Source: Candidatus Brevundimonas phytovorans (GTDB taxonomy: Bacteria > Pseudomonadota > Alphaproteobacteria > Caulobacterales > Caulobacteraceae). Taken from it: a DNA stretch of 64,000 nt. The notes under the pieces are model-generated. The model searched no databases, was not told where the DNA came from, and saw only the letters and a program-made list of their open reading frames with translations. Location: the NCBI GenBank assembly GCA_029203145.1, contig CP119309.1, positions 2,195,001 to 2,259,000 on the forward strand, given 5' to 3'. Shown piece by piece: positions 63,552-64,000 of this stretch. A program made the position numbers and the translations under genes. The first letter of the stretch is position 1. Each line of letters opens with the position of its first letter.

Positions 63552-64000
63552 ATGCGGCCGCTGTTGTCCCTGTTCGCCGCCCTGTCGCTGAGCCTCGCTC
63601 CCGCCGCCTGGGCCGCGGACGACGCCCGCCCGGCCCAGGTCGAGGCCTGGCCCCTTCAGCGGACCGGCACGATCGGCTCGGCCATCTTCATTCAGGACCG
63701 CGCCGCCTGGCGCGCCACCGACGTGCTGCTTGCCCAACTGGACGGCGCGACGGATCACGGCCTGATCGGCTGGATCGTCGTCGAGCAGGACGACGCCCAA
63801 CTCGTCCGCTTCCTGCGTGGCGACCCGGCCGCGCCTCTTCCCGGCTACGACATCCTCGTCGACAAGAACGGTCGCGCGGGCCCGGCGATCAAGTCGACGG
63901 ACGCCGCCCTCCCCGACGATCAGATCGCGCACTACCTGGCCCGCAACACCGCCACCGCCAACATCGGCGCCCTGCGCTGCACGGCCAATTTCAACACGGT
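63552..64000 (+). CDS. Exported hypothetical protein (3' end outside window)
   Basis: The first 149 codons encode a signal peptide (LLSLFAALSLSLAPAAWAAD) and a secreted domain (QVEAWPLQRTGTIGSAIFIQ, LIGWIVVEQDDAQLVRFLRG, ALRCTANFNTV). AAAAGGA precedes the ATG at 63552. I do not recognise the family. It is divergent from the capsid gene by 110 bases and interrupts the expected run to gp4/gp3. Confidence 0.75.
   Translation, partial: MRPLLSLFAALSLSLAPAAWAADDARPAQVEAWPLQRTGTIGSAIFIQDRAAWRATDVLLAQLDGATDHGLIGWIVVEQDDAQLVRFLRGDPAAPLPGYDILVDKNGRAGPAIKSTDAALPDDQIAHYLARNTATANIGALRCTANFNT

Overview
The window is a GC-rich alphaproteobacterial chromosome segment. Gene content and protein sequences point to the Caulobacterales, most likely Brevundimonas or a close relative. 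The pointers are the DUF1476 zeta-type ATP synthase inhibitor, the zapA/zauP pair, the 6S RNA locus beside 5-FTHF cyclo-ligase, a CbGTA-like gene transfer agent cluster, and many short palindromic intergenic repeats. The genus is an inference from sequence style; no search was run.

Layout. 1-9.4 kb (minus strand): 5' part of ppdK, the glyQ-orf-glyS operon, a TPR protein with ispE, and ETF-ubiquinone oxidoreductase. 9.5-17.1 kb: a family-4-like uracil-DNA glycosylase, a soluble lytic transglycosylase, a GST, a SugE/Gdx exporter behind a guanidine-II riboswitch, purB with a hypoxanthine-DNA glycosylase, purU and a FAS1 lipoprotein. 17.1-28.6 kb: the ATP synthase zeta gene and the purC-purS ... 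purQ ... purL series, broken up by unrelated genes. 28.6-32.6 kb: a cytochrome P450 with a candidate operator, ymdB, 5-FTHF cyclo-ligase, 6S RNA, zapA and zauP. 32.7-43.9 kb: central carbon genes tkt, gap, pgk and fba with purT, cstA and its small YbdD/YjiX partner. 44-52.1 kb: rluD, an LAS-type peptidase, rpoH with a structured leader, a receiver protein lacking its phospho-acceptor Asp, purA, serC and a DnaJ-family protein. 52.4-63.4 kb (minus strand): a gene transfer agent structural cluster in the RcGTA order gp5 to gp15, interrupted by two plus-strand genes. An exported protein gene runs off the right edge.

The genes converge on purine synthesis (purB, C, S, Q, L, T, A), the folate/formate economy that feeds it (purU releases formate, PurT uses it, 5-FCL recycles 5-formyl-THF) and lower glycolysis/gluconeogenesis with PPDK.

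The most unusual signal is the repeats. Two palindromic families (A, ends like TCCTCCCC/GGGGAGGA; B, ends like CCTTCTCCCC/GGGGAGAAGG) occur about 14 times, and a third family (D) forms tandem hairpin arrays of about 50 bp at two distant sites. Within the GTA cluster, family A has inserted in frame into the gp14 gene and appears to supply the Shine-Dalgarno sequences of gp13, gp11 and gp9. No tRNA, rRNA, CRISPR array or transposase gene was recognised.
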